A DNA stretch of 64,000 nt from Jaltomata sinuosa (lineage: Eukaryota > Streptophyta > Magnoliopsida > Solanales > Solanaceae). Numbering within the stretch: position 1 is the stretch's first letter; every line of letters starts with the position of its first letter. The stretch is from assembly GCA_003996215.1 (NCBI GenBank), contig QJPP01001783.1, positions 765,959 to 829,958 on the forward strand. The letters run 5' to 3'. Shown here one piece after another: positions 11,258 to 22,747 of the stretch. The translations under genes were made by a program, and so were the position numbers. The notes below the pieces were generated by a model that saw nothing but the letters and a program-made list of their open reading frames with translations, did no database searches and was not told the origin of the DNA.

Positions 11258-12424
11258 GTTCTTATCATTAGTTTATAATATGAGATCAAACTCAAAGGAA
11301 CCACAAAAAATACATTCACTAATTCAAATCAATCAAACAATCATAATAATAAAATATAACTAGAGCATGATTTGAAATTATAATTAAAGTAAAAGGAATG
11401 CAACTTTAGTGAATCAAGAGCTTTCAATAATATAATCACGAATGGTTACGCCGAAAACTTGAAACAACAGAAAAATAACTTATACAGGAGCCATGAGCCA
11501 AAACCGCGAATAAATACCTCAAACTCCGACTTATTATCTTTTTTCGGTTCTCTCTTGTGTTTTCTGCTTTTCTTGGTTTGTATGTGTATCGTAGGCCGTA
11601 TTGCCTTGTCTGGTGTGTGGTCTTTGTGTTTATGTAGTGGTGTATTGTATGTTGGTTGCTGTTGTGGTTATATATATAGGGGTAAGAGGATGGTAGGGAG
11701 TTATTGTATTGGGTTGCTGGAGGTTAAGGGTTAGGTTTAGTATATTAGGGTAGGTTGCTGTTGTGGGGGTGTGTGTCGTAGGGGTGTGAGGGAGTATAAG
11801 GGTGGAGAGAATTGGGATGTGTCTAGGTGTTGCTGGAAGGGATTAGGTTTAGGATGGAGTTTATGGTAAGGTTTTGGGTAGTTTGTGGAGGGAAAAGTTT
11901 ATTTTATTAGGTTATTTTCCTTTTATAGCTTTTTTTTGTTTTTTTCCTTTTTATTTTTTCCTTAAAAAGATGAAAATATTAACTTACTACTTTTAGACTA
12001 AGTAAAAATATGAAGAAAAAAAAAATAGCTAGTTTAAAATAAAATATAATTAAAGAAAATCATTGAAATTACTAGATTATTTATTAAAATCTTAATTAAA
12101 AAACATATTTTTATAAATTTTCTTTTCTTTTAAAGAAATAAAAAATAAAAAACTCATCCTAAAATGTGACTCTATTTTATAATTTTTCAAATACTTTAAA
12201 AACTATGTAAAAATTAAAACACCTAATGCAGATCTAAAAGAAATATTTTAAACGCAAAATGATATAAACGTTAGGCATGATCAAAAATTAAGTGTTCATA
12301 GCTTGATCTTCTTACCTTTGTGTCCTTTTGCTTATGATTCCTGATGCTCGTTGTTTTTTTTTTGTCTGCAACAAATTAGAGGGTTAGTTTTGTCATTATT
12401 GAAACTAATTTAAGGAGGCTAACA
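9689..12424 (-). repeat. 5' LTR of the copia element, interrupted by a nested insertion
   Basis: It is homologous to the 3' LTR at 2104-2984. It is intact from 9689 to 10541 and resumes at 12301-12424 after a foreign 1759-bp block. Minus-strand start TGTTAGCC at 12424. Confidence 0.85.
10542..12300 (+). mobile_element. Solo-LTR-like insertion nested in the copia 5' LTR
   Basis: The block starts tgtcacacc and ends gtgttcata. It is flanked by the 5-bp duplication gcttg (10537-10541 and 12301-12305), and the copia LTR sequence closes up perfectly when it is removed. It has no coding sequence; the 91-residue ORF at 11459-11734 lies in a G/T-rich run and looks accidental. The phrases gagtcgccacttg (10637) and gaatcccgtggttctagcac (10786) belong to a repeat I have seen widely in Solanaceae sequence. 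Length, TG...TA ends and a 5-bp duplication fit a solo LTR. It contains a (TA)n run at 11232-11257. Orientation is arbitrary. Confidence 0.7.
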
Positions 12425-12429
12425 GAGTG
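12425..12429. repeat. Target-site duplication, right copy (gagtg)
   Basis: Matches 2099-2103 at the other end of the copia element. Confidence 0.85.
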
Positions 12430-12549
12430 TTCTTAAAAGAATATCTTTTCCCAGGTTTCTACGGGAGAAAGAACGAACAATCTTCCTGGAGAACGGTCTG
12501 TCCTGTCAATATAGAAATTGATTCGAGTGTTGACAAAATCTAAGAGAGA

Positions 12550-12790
12550 AAAATGACTTACTCTACGGTCCATAATTCAGAAGAACGGACCGTAGATTCC
12601 ACCCATATTTCAGATCAGAGAACCTTCAAAGTGTCAGACAAATATTATGACTCAATCTACAGTTTGTTTTCTCAAAGAACGGTTTGTAGACCTACCCGTG
12701 GAAGTTAGATCAGGAAATCAAAATTTTCCTTCCAGGGTTTTACTACTCGGAATAGGATTCATTTTCCAGAAGAACGGACTGTATATCAAA
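12550..12790 (+). repeat. Palindromic 'acggaccgt' motifs in the Gypsy LTR
   Basis: Motifs ctacggtccataattc, agaacggaccgtag, agaacggtttgtagac and agaacggactgta recur at about 60-100-base spacing, with the same theme left of the copia element at 2067-2100 (agactgtag...ggtccgtag). ctacggtcc and ggaccgtag are reverse complements, so they can pair. Confidence 0.6.
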
Positions 12791-12814
12791 CCATAAGCCC
12801 CAGATTCCAAGCGA

Positions 12815-12824
12815 CTATAAATAG
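12815..12824 (+). promoter_or_regulatory. Possible TATA box of the Gypsy LTR
   Basis: ctataaatag, followed by a pyrimidine-rich stretch, is placed as expected for the U3/R border of an LTR. Nothing else supports activity. Confidence 0.4.
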
Positions 12825-13019
12825 AGTTCTTAGTCATTTTCTCATTATTTTTCAAGTTCAGACCTATTCAATCAACCCTAGGCGACATGAAATATTCTCG
12901 AAAGACTAGATAAGTCTTCTTCTTTGTTTTCAATAATAATCTAACAATTTCTAACCCTAATTTATGGGTTCTAATGCATTTCTTGAAAAAAAACCATAGA
13001 ATTCATTGAACCGCGTGAA

Positions 13020-13866
13020 CATGACATTACATTAAGTTACGAATGTAACTCCTGAAGGATCGACCACTATTCTAAATATAGTAAGGCGGAGAACTGTTGT
13101 TCAGTGGAGCGCCACCTCTCTTAAGTTCAAGAGTTTAGAATCTTAGCATGGGAAGGAGCTCAGAATTCCTTAAAAGGAGATAAGCTAGAACGATCTTATG
13201 TACGGGTCTCGGTCATTATATAGACTAGATCTAGAGAAAATAGGGCAATGAGTTGTTACAATGAATGAATGAGGTCGCCGCTTCGCCCTATGGAAACTAA
13301 CCTTAGTGTCCATGTCGCGGGAAAAAAGTCAAGACTCCCTTATATACCGGAGGGGGGAGTATAGTATTCTAAGTTTGAGTAAGAAGCTTCATGATTTAAT
13401 GAAGAGAAACCCAAGGAATTTCTTTTCGTACAAACAACTGATGAGAATAAAAAGGGATTTCATCAAAAAGAGATCTTTTTGAGATTCTCAATTCTTCCTT
13501 TTTCCCAGTGGTCTTCACGTTGTCGAATAGTCAACATTCTTTCTTTAGTTCAATTTGTAGTCAATATATTTTATACAAAAAGGAATCCATGCAACGATAG
13601 GAAATCCTTTTTTTAGAGAGCCAATACCTTAAGACAGACCCTAATAGCAGTTGTCGCCAACTTCACTGAGTTGTGGTTCTAAAAAGAAGATTTAACTTGG
13701 TATATTCCATCAAGATAAAACCATATCTATATATAGAAAGCAAAATCAAAATTGTATACAAGTGCTTACACTTTCTTGAGGATTCTAAGACCCGATCACC
13801 CGTCAAAGAAATATTCTTAGGTCTTAAGTCTACAGCTCTGTAGCTTGTGTCGCCTAGATAGGGTAG
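13020..13866. other. Possible organelle-derived insert in the Gypsy LTR
   Basis: The stretch has a more balanced base composition and a texture unlike the surrounding LTR (for example gtcgccgcttcgccctatgg near 13274 and ggcggagaactgttgttcag near 13084). It resembles plant mitochondrial intergenic DNA. Borders are not defined and no duplication was found. It could also be ordinary LTR sequence that I do not recognise. Confidence 0.3.
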
Positions 13867-15489
13867 AAAAGAATTCTTTGCATGAACATCTCAATGTCCA
13901 AGATAAAAGGAACGAGGGAAAGAATCGACGAGGCGAGTGTTCTCGAAGAGAAAATCGTGATGGAAAAGCGTGAGGAGGGATCAGTTCTTAGAGTCTCCAG
14001 ACCAAATTTTGCAGATTCTCCATCGAAGTTTGGAGCACTTAAGGTATGTAAGGCTACCCTAGTGAGAGAATTTCAGTCTTCTCTCATGCCCCATTAGTTA
14101 GAGGTATAACTAGGGATTGAAAATCTTGAAATTCTAATCCTTGATTATCATTAGCTATTAGTAGTGTCTCTTGAATTGCCCATGAATTTTATTGTCTTAT
14201 TAATTACTCATTGAATGGACTATTTTACACATCCTCCTCATAATTATGAAGTTTTGCTATCAATACGAATCCAATTCATGAGTTACAGTAGTTAGTCTAT
14301 GGCCTTGTTAAAGAAGCATGACATGTTTTTTGAAGGCATTATTCAGAAAAGCTTTATGAACTTTCTTATGTATATTGAGATTCTTTCTATTTTGAAATCT
14401 CATGTTAGTAAAGTTAGATATGATTTTGAGCATAGAGGCTCACCAACAGTAGTTCTCAATAGTTAGCATCAGACTCATCAGCTTACATCACATTAATGGC
14501 TTTGAGCTAGAATGCTCTACAACAGATTTTTCAGCTGCCTTAGAAAGGTTTTTACTTTATGAGCACTACATCTTTCAGAAGAATTATTTAGCACCAAGAC
14601 GGATAAGAGTTCAGATAAATCAAACCCTAAAACTACATTGCCAGTGTAGGATAAAATTGTGTCGTTGATTTGGATGATTCCTCAGATAGCCCCTGATAAG
14701 GACTCAGTATGAATTTATAGTTCAGTATCATTTCTTACCCCGGCAAGATTTAGAATATCTCTCCCAACCGGGATAGATGTTTGACATCATATGCTCATAT
14801 AATTTTTGTCGGTTAAGAGAAACCCCAACAAAACTGTTATTTTTGTTTCAGTACTTGTTATTGATGCACAATTCTCAGATTTTCATAGCAGTTATACATA
14901 TTTTTCTTACACTTGTATTTTACTTGCATCAGTTAGTTATATTTCAGTCATTATTCATTTCTATCCTATTAGCTCAGCATTTCAGTTTAGCCTTATAATT
15001 TCATTCAGCTATTTATATATCGTACATTTCATGTACTGACGTCATTCGATGCAGCATCTTTGAATAATGCAGATTCAAGTACTCAAGATTGGTAGCGGAT
15101 GCATCACTAAGATCTCTTACATTCAATATTTGTGAGGCCTCCTACCTTTTGGAGGGCTCTAGTCTATTTACCTATTATTATTAGTTGCTAGTAGATTATC
15201 CAGGTAGCCTGGGGCCTTGTCCCGATAGACTATTTCAGATGGTTAGAGCCTTCTAGATGAGTCAGTTTAGTGACAGTTATCAGCTTGTTTTACAAACATT
15301 CTTATTTTCATGCTTCGAATATAAAGTTATTGAGTTTGTTTTCTAAAATATTGCATGCTCGCTTATTTAAAAGTTTCTGCGCAGTTAGTCAAGTATTCAG
15401 TATAGTAGCAAGATAGGTCAAGAATTCGCTTGGGTCATTAGTAATTTTTAGTGTCGATCATGCTCAAAGTGTAGGCTCGGGGCATGACA

Positions 15490-16100
15490 TCAGTCCTATA
15501 ATTCATTCTCAAAATTCTAAAAGTCTTAGAATAATTTTTCGTTCTCTAGAACTAAAAATGAGCCTTTAAATCAACACATTTTTGCTTAAACAATGACAAA
15601 ACATCCAAAAGGCTAAAGATCCATCTAAAATTCATCTGGAATCTTCTGAACACTAGCCAAATATGCTACTAGACTAGAAACGACATTCCAAACCTAATGA
15701 AACCATTAAAATACCAAATCGAGGTCATCTTGATCGGATGTTGACCGAAGTCAACTCTTAATTCCAAATTTTCAGATGACTCAAAACTCATCTGAAATCC
15801 TGAAGACTTAACCAAACCTTCAACTAGGAAAAAAAAATCACCTTCCGGATCTAGTGGAATCATCAAAACTCGAAAATAACCTTTCTAACCTCGAATGTTA
15901 ACTTAAGGTCAATCCTCTTAAATTTCCAACTTCAAAAATTCAAAAACTCTTCAATAACATATTTGAATGTCTAAGGATCGAACCAATAGTCCTACTAATT
16001 CAAAAATTAAATTCTGGAGTTGACGACATTGACGGAATTTTGATACAAGTTCAACTCTTACGAACGTTGATCAAAGTCAACCATATCAACTTTTAAATTT
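15490..16100 (-). mobile_element. Non-coding TE remnant next to the Gypsy LTR
   Basis: It contains repeated phrases such as gatgttgaccgaagtcaact (15738) and cgttgatcaaagtcaacc (16065), and clause-like units on 'aaaattcatctg'. This is the style of Solanaceae Gypsy LTR internal sequence read in reverse. No ORF beyond 65 residues and no clear edges. Confidence 0.4.
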
Positions 16101-17187
16101 TTTAAAATAAAAATATGTATTATTCTCAACCAATTATCTCGGGAGCTGTGCCACCCACCCACAGACCATAAATACCATAAGACAATTACGAAAAAAGGTA
16201 AGACAATCAAAATGCACAAAAACGCAAAAAAAAAAAACATGAGGGCTTTTACAAACAGTTGGAAATAGGCATGCTTATCACATTGCATTTAATTTTCATG
16301 CTACACATCCATACTTGATCTATGTCATTTGGTTATATTAGTATTTGTGACCAAGGAAGGTTTAGTTACGATAAATGTAACAAAAACCGCCTTAATCCAA
16401 TATTGACATGATTGATGGACGAGATTATTTTGAGGTACTTCAGGTTATGATTGCAAATATTTTGAGCTCATAATGTAACATACAGTTATTAAGTTAGTTA
16501 TACATATATATGTGTAGTCCAAAAATATATATATATTGTATTATGAATAATTGTATGTTGATTGCTATTATTGAAAGACTGACCCAAATTATGTGATCTG
16601 CTAAGGTTTAAAGTTAATGAATCTAAAATACGCCTCATAAAGTATGCGGTCTTATGTGTAGACATTCGGATGTAATTTCTATTTTAATGATGGGCTAAAT
16701 TAGGATTATCTAACTTATGCTTTTATAAATATAGGGTTATGATTTCCAAATCATACGTAGGATTTTCTTTGTGGTATCCCGTCGTTAGAAAGAGAGCGAC
16801 TCACGTCTTGATTTTGAAGACCGATAACCATCAAACAAAGAACCGCTATTACACTCATGAATTCAGGTACACTTCCGCATCTAATATTACATTCTTGATA
16901 ATTTTACATTAAATAGATCTTAAAAAAAAAGACGACGATTTTCGTCTCTAAAGTTTGATCCTAACAAAAACTAGGTGAGTAGCAGTGGTCATGAGGTTCC
17001 TAGGATTGAGATTGAAATTGTGACTAACTACTTTAATTTTTTCTTCTTTTAACATAAAAAGACAGGACCTAATGTGCCGGTATTGGACTGCCTTGACCCA
17101 TTCGGAATATAAGAAATTAAATGTTACAGTCATTAGACTTGGACCATCTAGATACCTTTCATATAATTATATATTTTAATAATATTT
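16101..17187. other. AT-rich intergenic DNA, no gene seen
   Basis: No ORF, TE motif or RNA gene recognised. Only short AT runs, for example around 16500-16540. Confidence 0.6.
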
Positions 17188-17436
17188 TACTCTCTTTATT
17201 CACTTTTATTTTTTCAGTTTAAATTTTACACGCTTCTTAAAAAATAATGATTGACATGCATATTAATTAATATTTAGTTTCAGATCTTGAAAATAATTTA
17301 GTAAAGAAGTAATTAATGTTAACAGTAAAACATTAAAAATATATATAATTTTCTTGATATGTTAAAAATGATAACTAAAAGTAAAAAATATATTTTTAAT
17401 ATAGTAAACATGTAAAAGAAAACGGATGAAATAGTA
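17188..17436. mobile_element. Degenerate Stowaway-like MITE
   Basis: About 250 bp, starting tactctctttattcac and ending acggatgaaatagta. The ends are imperfect inverted repeats of the 'CTCCCTCCGTTCAC...' kind, flanked by TA. Confidence 0.4.
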
Positions 17437-18384
17437 AATAAATAGAAAAACTCAAAGGGCCTATATGAGCATAAGCCATCGTTTCAAACTTCACGTCGAA
17501 AATAGTCATATAAGGATTAGTAATAGAAAGATTATTTATTGTTGGGTGTTTGGTTCATTACACTAAAATTGAATATATAAAATGTTATTTAAAATATTTA
17601 TTTTTTTAAAACAAAAAAGTAATGAATTTATAATCATATCTTTGAACGCTTGATCTTCATTGATTTCTTAAGAAAAAGATAAAGATAGTTTCGTCTTTTA
17701 TTACTTTATTCATATATAAGTTATACATAAATTAGTTATTTCATATTGTTGGTGATATAAAATAATATACCAATATAATGTATAAGTTATACAAGAATTA
17801 ATTTTACGTACATCATTCAAATTACAGCCAAAAATTAATTTGCTTATACATTATACCAAGCAATCAACTAATGTCTTCACTCAGTTATTCTGCAATATTG
17901 TGTGGGTTCGAAAACATGTTTGCACCTTGTTAAAAAATAAGAATGTGATAGGATGGAAATTAATTAGTCACTTTCATTTTTAATTAGATAGAGATATCAA
18001 ATTTAGAGTTATAGAAATTAAGCTACCTTTATAGGAAATGCTTTATTCCTAAAATGACTTTTTTTTTTTGTACGAATCCGATTAATCGAACTTTAAAGTG
18101 GATAAGGAATGGCCAAAATTACTGAAGATACTCTTTATTTTTTTTCTATTTGAGCATTCCCATTCACTAATATAGTGAAATATTAATTAAGTGAACCTTT
18201 TTAAAAGTTAATGCTTAAAAACTTGAAAAACATATAACATGAACCAGAGGAGTACTTCTAATTGTTTTCTTTAGAATACCTCCTAACAAATTTTAGTATT
18301 TCCAAATCCTTCAAAAGCATGAATTCGACCCTAGTGTCTCCTTTTTCCTTTACATAATATCCAGCAGAATGGAGACTTGCTAAA
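17437..18384. other. AT-rich intergenic DNA, no gene seen
   Basis: Contains short inverted stretches such as ataagttatac (17716 and 17780) but nothing assignable. Confidence 0.6.
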
Positions 18385-18644
18385 CTCTCTCTCTCCATCC
18401 TATTTTAGTTGTTATATTTTTTTTTTATACGTTTCTTAGAAAAATTATATATAAAGAAATAATATTTTTTGATTAATTTTCCCTTATATCTCTTCAACAA
18501 AGTGTACTCTAATGTGATTCATTCATCAATTATTTGTCAAAACAACTAATGTTAAGAGAAAAAAATTAATTAATTCTATCTTAATTTTATTAAAAAGACA
18601 AGTGTTTTGAATAACCTTGACACCTAAAATGAAGTGGAGGAGTA
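18385..18644. mobile_element. Stowaway-like MITE
   Basis: Starts ctctctctccatcctatttt and ends aaaatgaagtggaggagta. The two ends are imperfect inverted repeats and the block is followed by TA. Non-coding, AT-rich, about 260 bp. Confidence 0.55.
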
Positions 18645-18708
18645 ATATTATGAGTGCAATTAATTTAGTAGGTTCTAACTTCTACGTGACATTAAAGAAA
18701 CATTAAAT

Positions 18709-18750
18709 TTTGTGTGTGTGTGTGGGGCGGGGGGGGGGGGGGGGGGGGGG
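18709..18750 (+). repeat. (GT)n followed by a 22-G run
   Basis: A short GT repeat leads into tggggc and then 22 consecutive G (18729-18750). Such a run can form a G-quadruplex and is also a place where sequencing or assembly often errs. Confidence 0.85.
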
Positions 18751-19560
18751 ATGACTTATGTGAGATATAAAGTGATTGTTCATATCACGTGGAAAGATTA
18801 TACTAAAGAATAATTAGTTACTATCATTATTGATTTATTGAATCAGTGGATCTTTGTAAAATTATGTATATTTAAAAATTTATAATAACATGTAATTGCA
18901 AAGATTTTTTTATAAAAAGAATATAGAAATATGTGATTCATTAATGTGGTACCTAATATATTTCGGTATCTTGTTATGAACTATTATTTGCTCAATTGAA
19001 AAAAATTGTATAAGAGTTGGGGGCTTTTGGTTGTTTTCGCAAATTGTGAGGTTTTAATGTTTATTAAAAAAAAAGGTACAACTTCTAAGATTCAAATTAT
19101 ATATATCCAAACAAAATTTTAACTTCAAAACAATTGATTTCAAATCATGATTTCGATCTCATGATCCAACGGACCATTAATAAAGTGTTTAACATGTGTG
19201 TCGATAGTGTAAAAAATATAAAACACACTAGTTTGATGGGTAATTACGTTTTAAATCAGTATTTTTAGAAATTATATATTCCCAATAGTTTTGGTAAGGA
19301 AATGAGTGTATCTGCGTAGTTGAAATGTGTATGCTAGAAACATATATAATTAATTGGGGCGCTTTAAAAGGAAGTAACTGATTTATAATTAATTAGGAGT
19401 AAATCACTCTCCAATCAAATCCAAATGGATATGGAGTATTCCTGAGCTCCACAAACAACTGTAAATTTTAAATTTCAAAAAAAAATTCATCTCATCTCAT
19501 TCTTCATCGTCACTTTTTCGAAAGAGAATCGAACTTTTTTTCTGAATCTGGGAGAAAAAA
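18751..19560. other. AT-rich intergenic DNA, no gene seen
   Basis: Nothing recognisable apart from homopolymer runs. The 103-residue ORF beginning near 19798 on the minus strand is a product of the neighbouring minisatellite. Confidence 0.6.
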
Positions 19561-19569
19561 AAGATAATC

Positions 19570-19925
19570 GAGTTTGTATGGATACATGGATACATAACAA
19601 AGTTTTCGGTCTGAGATACTCTTGAAGGTAGATACATGGATACATGTAAATGTACAGATAAGTGGGTAGGAATTGATAGATGGATACATAATAAAATTCA
19701 GTCAGAGATTTCGTTATACCGTAGATACATACATGAAATTTGTTCATCAAATTCACAACTAACCCATAAAATTGATAGTAATTGATAGATGGATACATGA
19801 TGAAAATTCAGTCAGAGATTTCGTTATATCGTAGATACATGGATGCATAAAATTTGTTCATCATTCGTTATACCGTAGATACATGATACATGAAATTTGT
19901 TCATCAGATTCACAACTAATCCATA
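19570..19925. repeat. Irregular minisatellite built on 'gatacatgga'
   Basis: Short gatacatg/gatacata words recur a dozen times. A longer unit (gatagatggatacat, then cagtcagagatttcgttat, then gtagatacat and gaaatttgttcatca) is present about two and a half times, at 19672, 19783 and 19866. It continues into a non-coding stretch with a pyrimidine-rich tail. It may be the subterminal part of a Mutator-like element, but no transposase or terminal repeat was found. Confidence 0.6.
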
Positions 19926-20576
19926 TTCAATTAACGCCTCTCTTAGTAAAACAACAAGGGTAAAACAAGTCTTTTTCCTTCTGTTGGTGCATGAGGTGCT
20001 TAAAGTTTTTTTCGCAGTTAAGCGCATTAAACATCCATTTTCGTTGGTTTTCCTTCTCATCCTCCTATCATCTCCTACCGGGATAACCTGGAAGGGAAAA
20101 AAAATTAAATAATAAGATAAAAAATAATGGTTTACCAGGATGATCACTCTTCCAGTTCCAGGCCATTTTTACTTAAAATTGTGACTCCTTGTTAATGGAT
20201 AACTGCAAAAAATTTCGAAAAAGGATTGAAGATCGTGTGGTAGTGGGAGACGACGGTTATGGGCGTGATTTGGGAAAACTTTGAGAGAGAGAGAGAGATT
20301 GCGGTTGCAGATGGATATAGTAGGAGTGATTTGGGGCATTTTTTAGGAATGTGCTTAGATACAAATTTTGTGTGTAATTACGAAGCATTGGGATATTTAT
20401 AATTATTTTAAAGTAGTGAAATTTTTTATAGTTATGGTAAGGATGTTTGGTTAATTATGTAATTTTTTGAAGGATTTGTGATATATACTAGACATCTTGT
20501 TTTATAAATAAAAAGTTTGTGACAAGATATTTTGGTCTACTCAAGCGAGCTTCAATCTCATGAAAACTAATCTCTC

Positions 20577-20799
20577 GTTTGGCCATAGATTTTGAAATTA
20601 AAATTTAAAAATTTAAGCTTTTGAAATTGTGATTTTTGAAATTTAAAATCATGTTTGGACATGCATTTACTTGGAAAAAAATTAAAGTTTAATTTGTCAG
20701 TGACAGTTCCAAAAACTGGTCTGAGCCGGTCTTTGGGATCGAACTTGTTAATATTTGAAGATCGAATTTTCAAAAATTAATTAAATTTTATGACCAAAT
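20577..20799. mobile_element. MITE with 'gtttggccatag' termini
   Basis: Starts gtttggccatagatttt and ends aaattttatgaccaaat. These are imperfect inverted repeats of a MITE type frequent in Solanaceae. About 220 bp, no coding potential. Confidence 0.5.
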
Positions 20800-20839
20800 A
20801 AATATTTAAAGATAATTTTTCATAGTCTACTCTCAAAAT

Positions 20840-21060
20840 CTATTGCAAACGCTAGCTAAGAATTAATCAACGATAGCAAGTTTATCTGCTGAAGCTGAGT
20901 ATCTTGCAATGGCTAATGCGATTAGCTAGTGTGATAATTTTGTTAGGTTTGTTAGTGTAGTACAAATTAAACCGAAAATACTATAACTTAAGAGATTCAC
21001 AGATTTCTTTTTGCGGAGGCTGATTTATAGCAATCACGATTTGAGTTAATGTCGTCAGAA
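20840..21060 (+). pseudogene. Copia RNase H fragment
   Basis: Plus-strand frame from 20870 reads SLSAEAEYLAMANAIS and then a stop. It matches the catalytic 'SSAEAEYRAM' box of copia RNase H. Flanking sequence is too decayed to trace. Unrelated in position and strand to the Sirevirus element. Confidence 0.65.
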
Positions 21061-21499
21061 ATTCTTACGAAATGAATGAATTTTCTTTGTCCATAATCTA
21101 GATATCTTTTAAGAAAGTTTGTTTTTCTTTGCAATCCTAGCTACCATATTTTAGTGAAAATCATCTGTTTTTCAATACCCATAATGATATATTTATATAA
21201 TTTAAGCAAAATTTAGCAAAAGAATAAACTAATGGGTCAATTAGCACTTTTTATAAATTGACTCTATCCAATAACTTTTTCCAAGAGCCATTAGCGTGTT
21301 AAGGGTATGAATGAATTGAATGACTCTTCACTTTGTCAAGTAAAAGGTGCGGTGAGATGCGACTATATAAGTTATATTCCCACACGAGAACAGGAAGCGG
21401 ACAAGTTCACAAAATTGGGTCAGAGTCGGACAATTTGAAAGAATCCCAAGCAAGTTGGGCAATTATAATAATGCACATACTTCAACTTGAGTGGGTATT

Positions 21500-21640
21500 T
21501 GTAAAATTAAGTCTTGGGCCTAATTCACACCTCAAAAGTTAGTTTAGGAGGAGAGGATTGTCCAAGTCTATATAAGCAGACCGTCATTCTATTTTCCAAC
21601 CAATATGAGACTTTCACCCACTCTAACAGTACTGGTATAT
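21500..21640. mobile_element. Short dispersed repeat, MITE-like
   Basis: The phrase cttgggcctaattcacacct, then gtctatataagcagacc and aaccaatatgagac, belongs to a short non-coding repeat I recall from many dicot genomes. Ends not defined. Confidence 0.35.
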
Positions 21641-22504
21641 TGTTTTATGTGTCAATAATTTAGAATACACTTGTTATGGAAGAATCCATATCCAATGAAA
21701 AAAGATGAGTGATCTTTTTATATGGACTGGAACATTCTTTTATAATGAGTTAACTTTCGAGTTGAATTAGACGACCCAAAATTCATTTCTTTCATCACTT
21801 GTACTTATTCAAAATATGTTCCTTAGCTATTATAGGTTGTATATGTCTTGTATATTCATTAAAGAGAAGATAGGGTTAATTAAGAACGTTTTTGTTTTGG
21901 ATATAGATAAACCTCATTGAGAAATGAAAATGCACGTCGTCTGCCTTATTCTTTCTTCTTTCTTTGCCGCTGAAATATAAGGGATAGGTTGGGCAATCGT
22001 AAAGTTGTTTCTATATAATACTATATATCAAATCCCGTGTTACTTATGTGCTTAATGTTAATACTCGAAAATTGTAAGATATGACTAATTTAGATATGCA
22101 TACATTATTATTTAATTTAGATTAATTAATTTTTTTTAGATATGCATACATTATTTTATTTAGATCAATGAAATTCATATAAGAATATACACAAATTTCT
22201 GTGTCAGCACATGCCCAATATATATGTTAAATAGATAGAATTTTTAAATTCACTAAATTTATTATATATTTTTTTTAATTGTTGTGATTTATGATACTTT
22301 TTATGTCATTTTTATCCCTTTATGTGGCACTAATACAATTTTGAAAGTCAACAAAAATTTTATATTGTGATTTATAATATCTTTTACGTAATTATCAAAT
22401 ACATAACAAAATATTTTGATCAAATATATAATATATTAAAACAAAAAGTAAGACAAATAAATTAAAAACAAAGAAAATATTAACTTTTTCAAAGCGGAAC
22501 CCTA

Positions 22505-22551
22505 CAAGCAGGCAGCTCAAACAGGCACGTTGTCCAAGAGCTGCCTGCTTG
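22505..22551. repeat. Perfect 14-bp inverted repeat with a 19-base loop
   Basis: caagcaggcagctc at 22505-22518 is the exact reverse complement of gagctgcctgcttg at 22538-22551. GC content stands out from the AT-rich surroundings. Confidence 0.8.
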
Positions 22552-22597
22552 AAATGACCTGCCAACCTCTTATATATAGTAAGAATATAGGTCATAA

Positions 22598-22747
22598 GTT
22601 CGAATGGTGAAGTCATGGTTGATACTTATGTCAGAATAGACTGTTGACATTACATTTCTTGAGATATAACTTTGTTCGAATGGTGGAGTCATCGGTGATA
22701 CTTATGTCATGATGGACTATTGACATTACACTCCTTGAGATATGTAT
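22598..22747. repeat. Tandem duplication of about 76 bp
   Basis: The unit starting gttcgaatggtgaagtcat at 22598 recurs at 22674 with a few substitutions; both contain gatacttatgtca and ttgacattaca. Two copies only. Confidence 0.8.

Larger units (their letters stand above)
2104..12424 (-). mobile_element. Ty1/copia retrotransposon, Sirevirus type, full length but decayed
   Basis: The element has two LTRs (2104-2984 and 9689-12424), a 5-bp target duplication (gagtg), a primer site matching initiator tRNA-Met next to the right LTR, and gag, protease, integrase, RT and RNase H remnants in copia order on the minus strand. An extra ORF region lies between RNase H and the 3' LTR (about 3500-4742), with several purine tracts upstream of the 3' LTR. 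Both traits, and the RT motif YVDDxIFG, point to the Sirevirus lineage. Without the nested 1759-bp insertion the element would be about 8.6 kb. Every reading frame carries stops or frameshifts, so it is not autonomous now. Confidence 0.85.
1986..15489 (+). mobile_element. 3' LTR of a plus-strand Gypsy-type element, interrupted
   Basis: The LTR starts at 1986 (tataataccTcg, resembling TGTAATACCCCG starts) and resumes at 12425 after the copia insertion. It ends at 15489 with ggctcggggcatgaca, a typical Solanaceae Gypsy LTR end (GGGGCGTGACA). The own LTR sequence is therefore about 1986-2103 plus 12430-15489, less any organelle-like insert at 13020-13866. No primer site follows 15489, which fits a 3' LTR. 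No target duplication can be tested because the 5' part is missing. Short ORFs here (13882-14097, 14777-15039) are non-coding LTR. Confidence 0.6.

Noticed and set aside
11459..11734. 91-residue hydrophobic ORF
   Set aside because: Falls in a G/T-rich low-complexity part of a solo-LTR-like insertion and has no motif.
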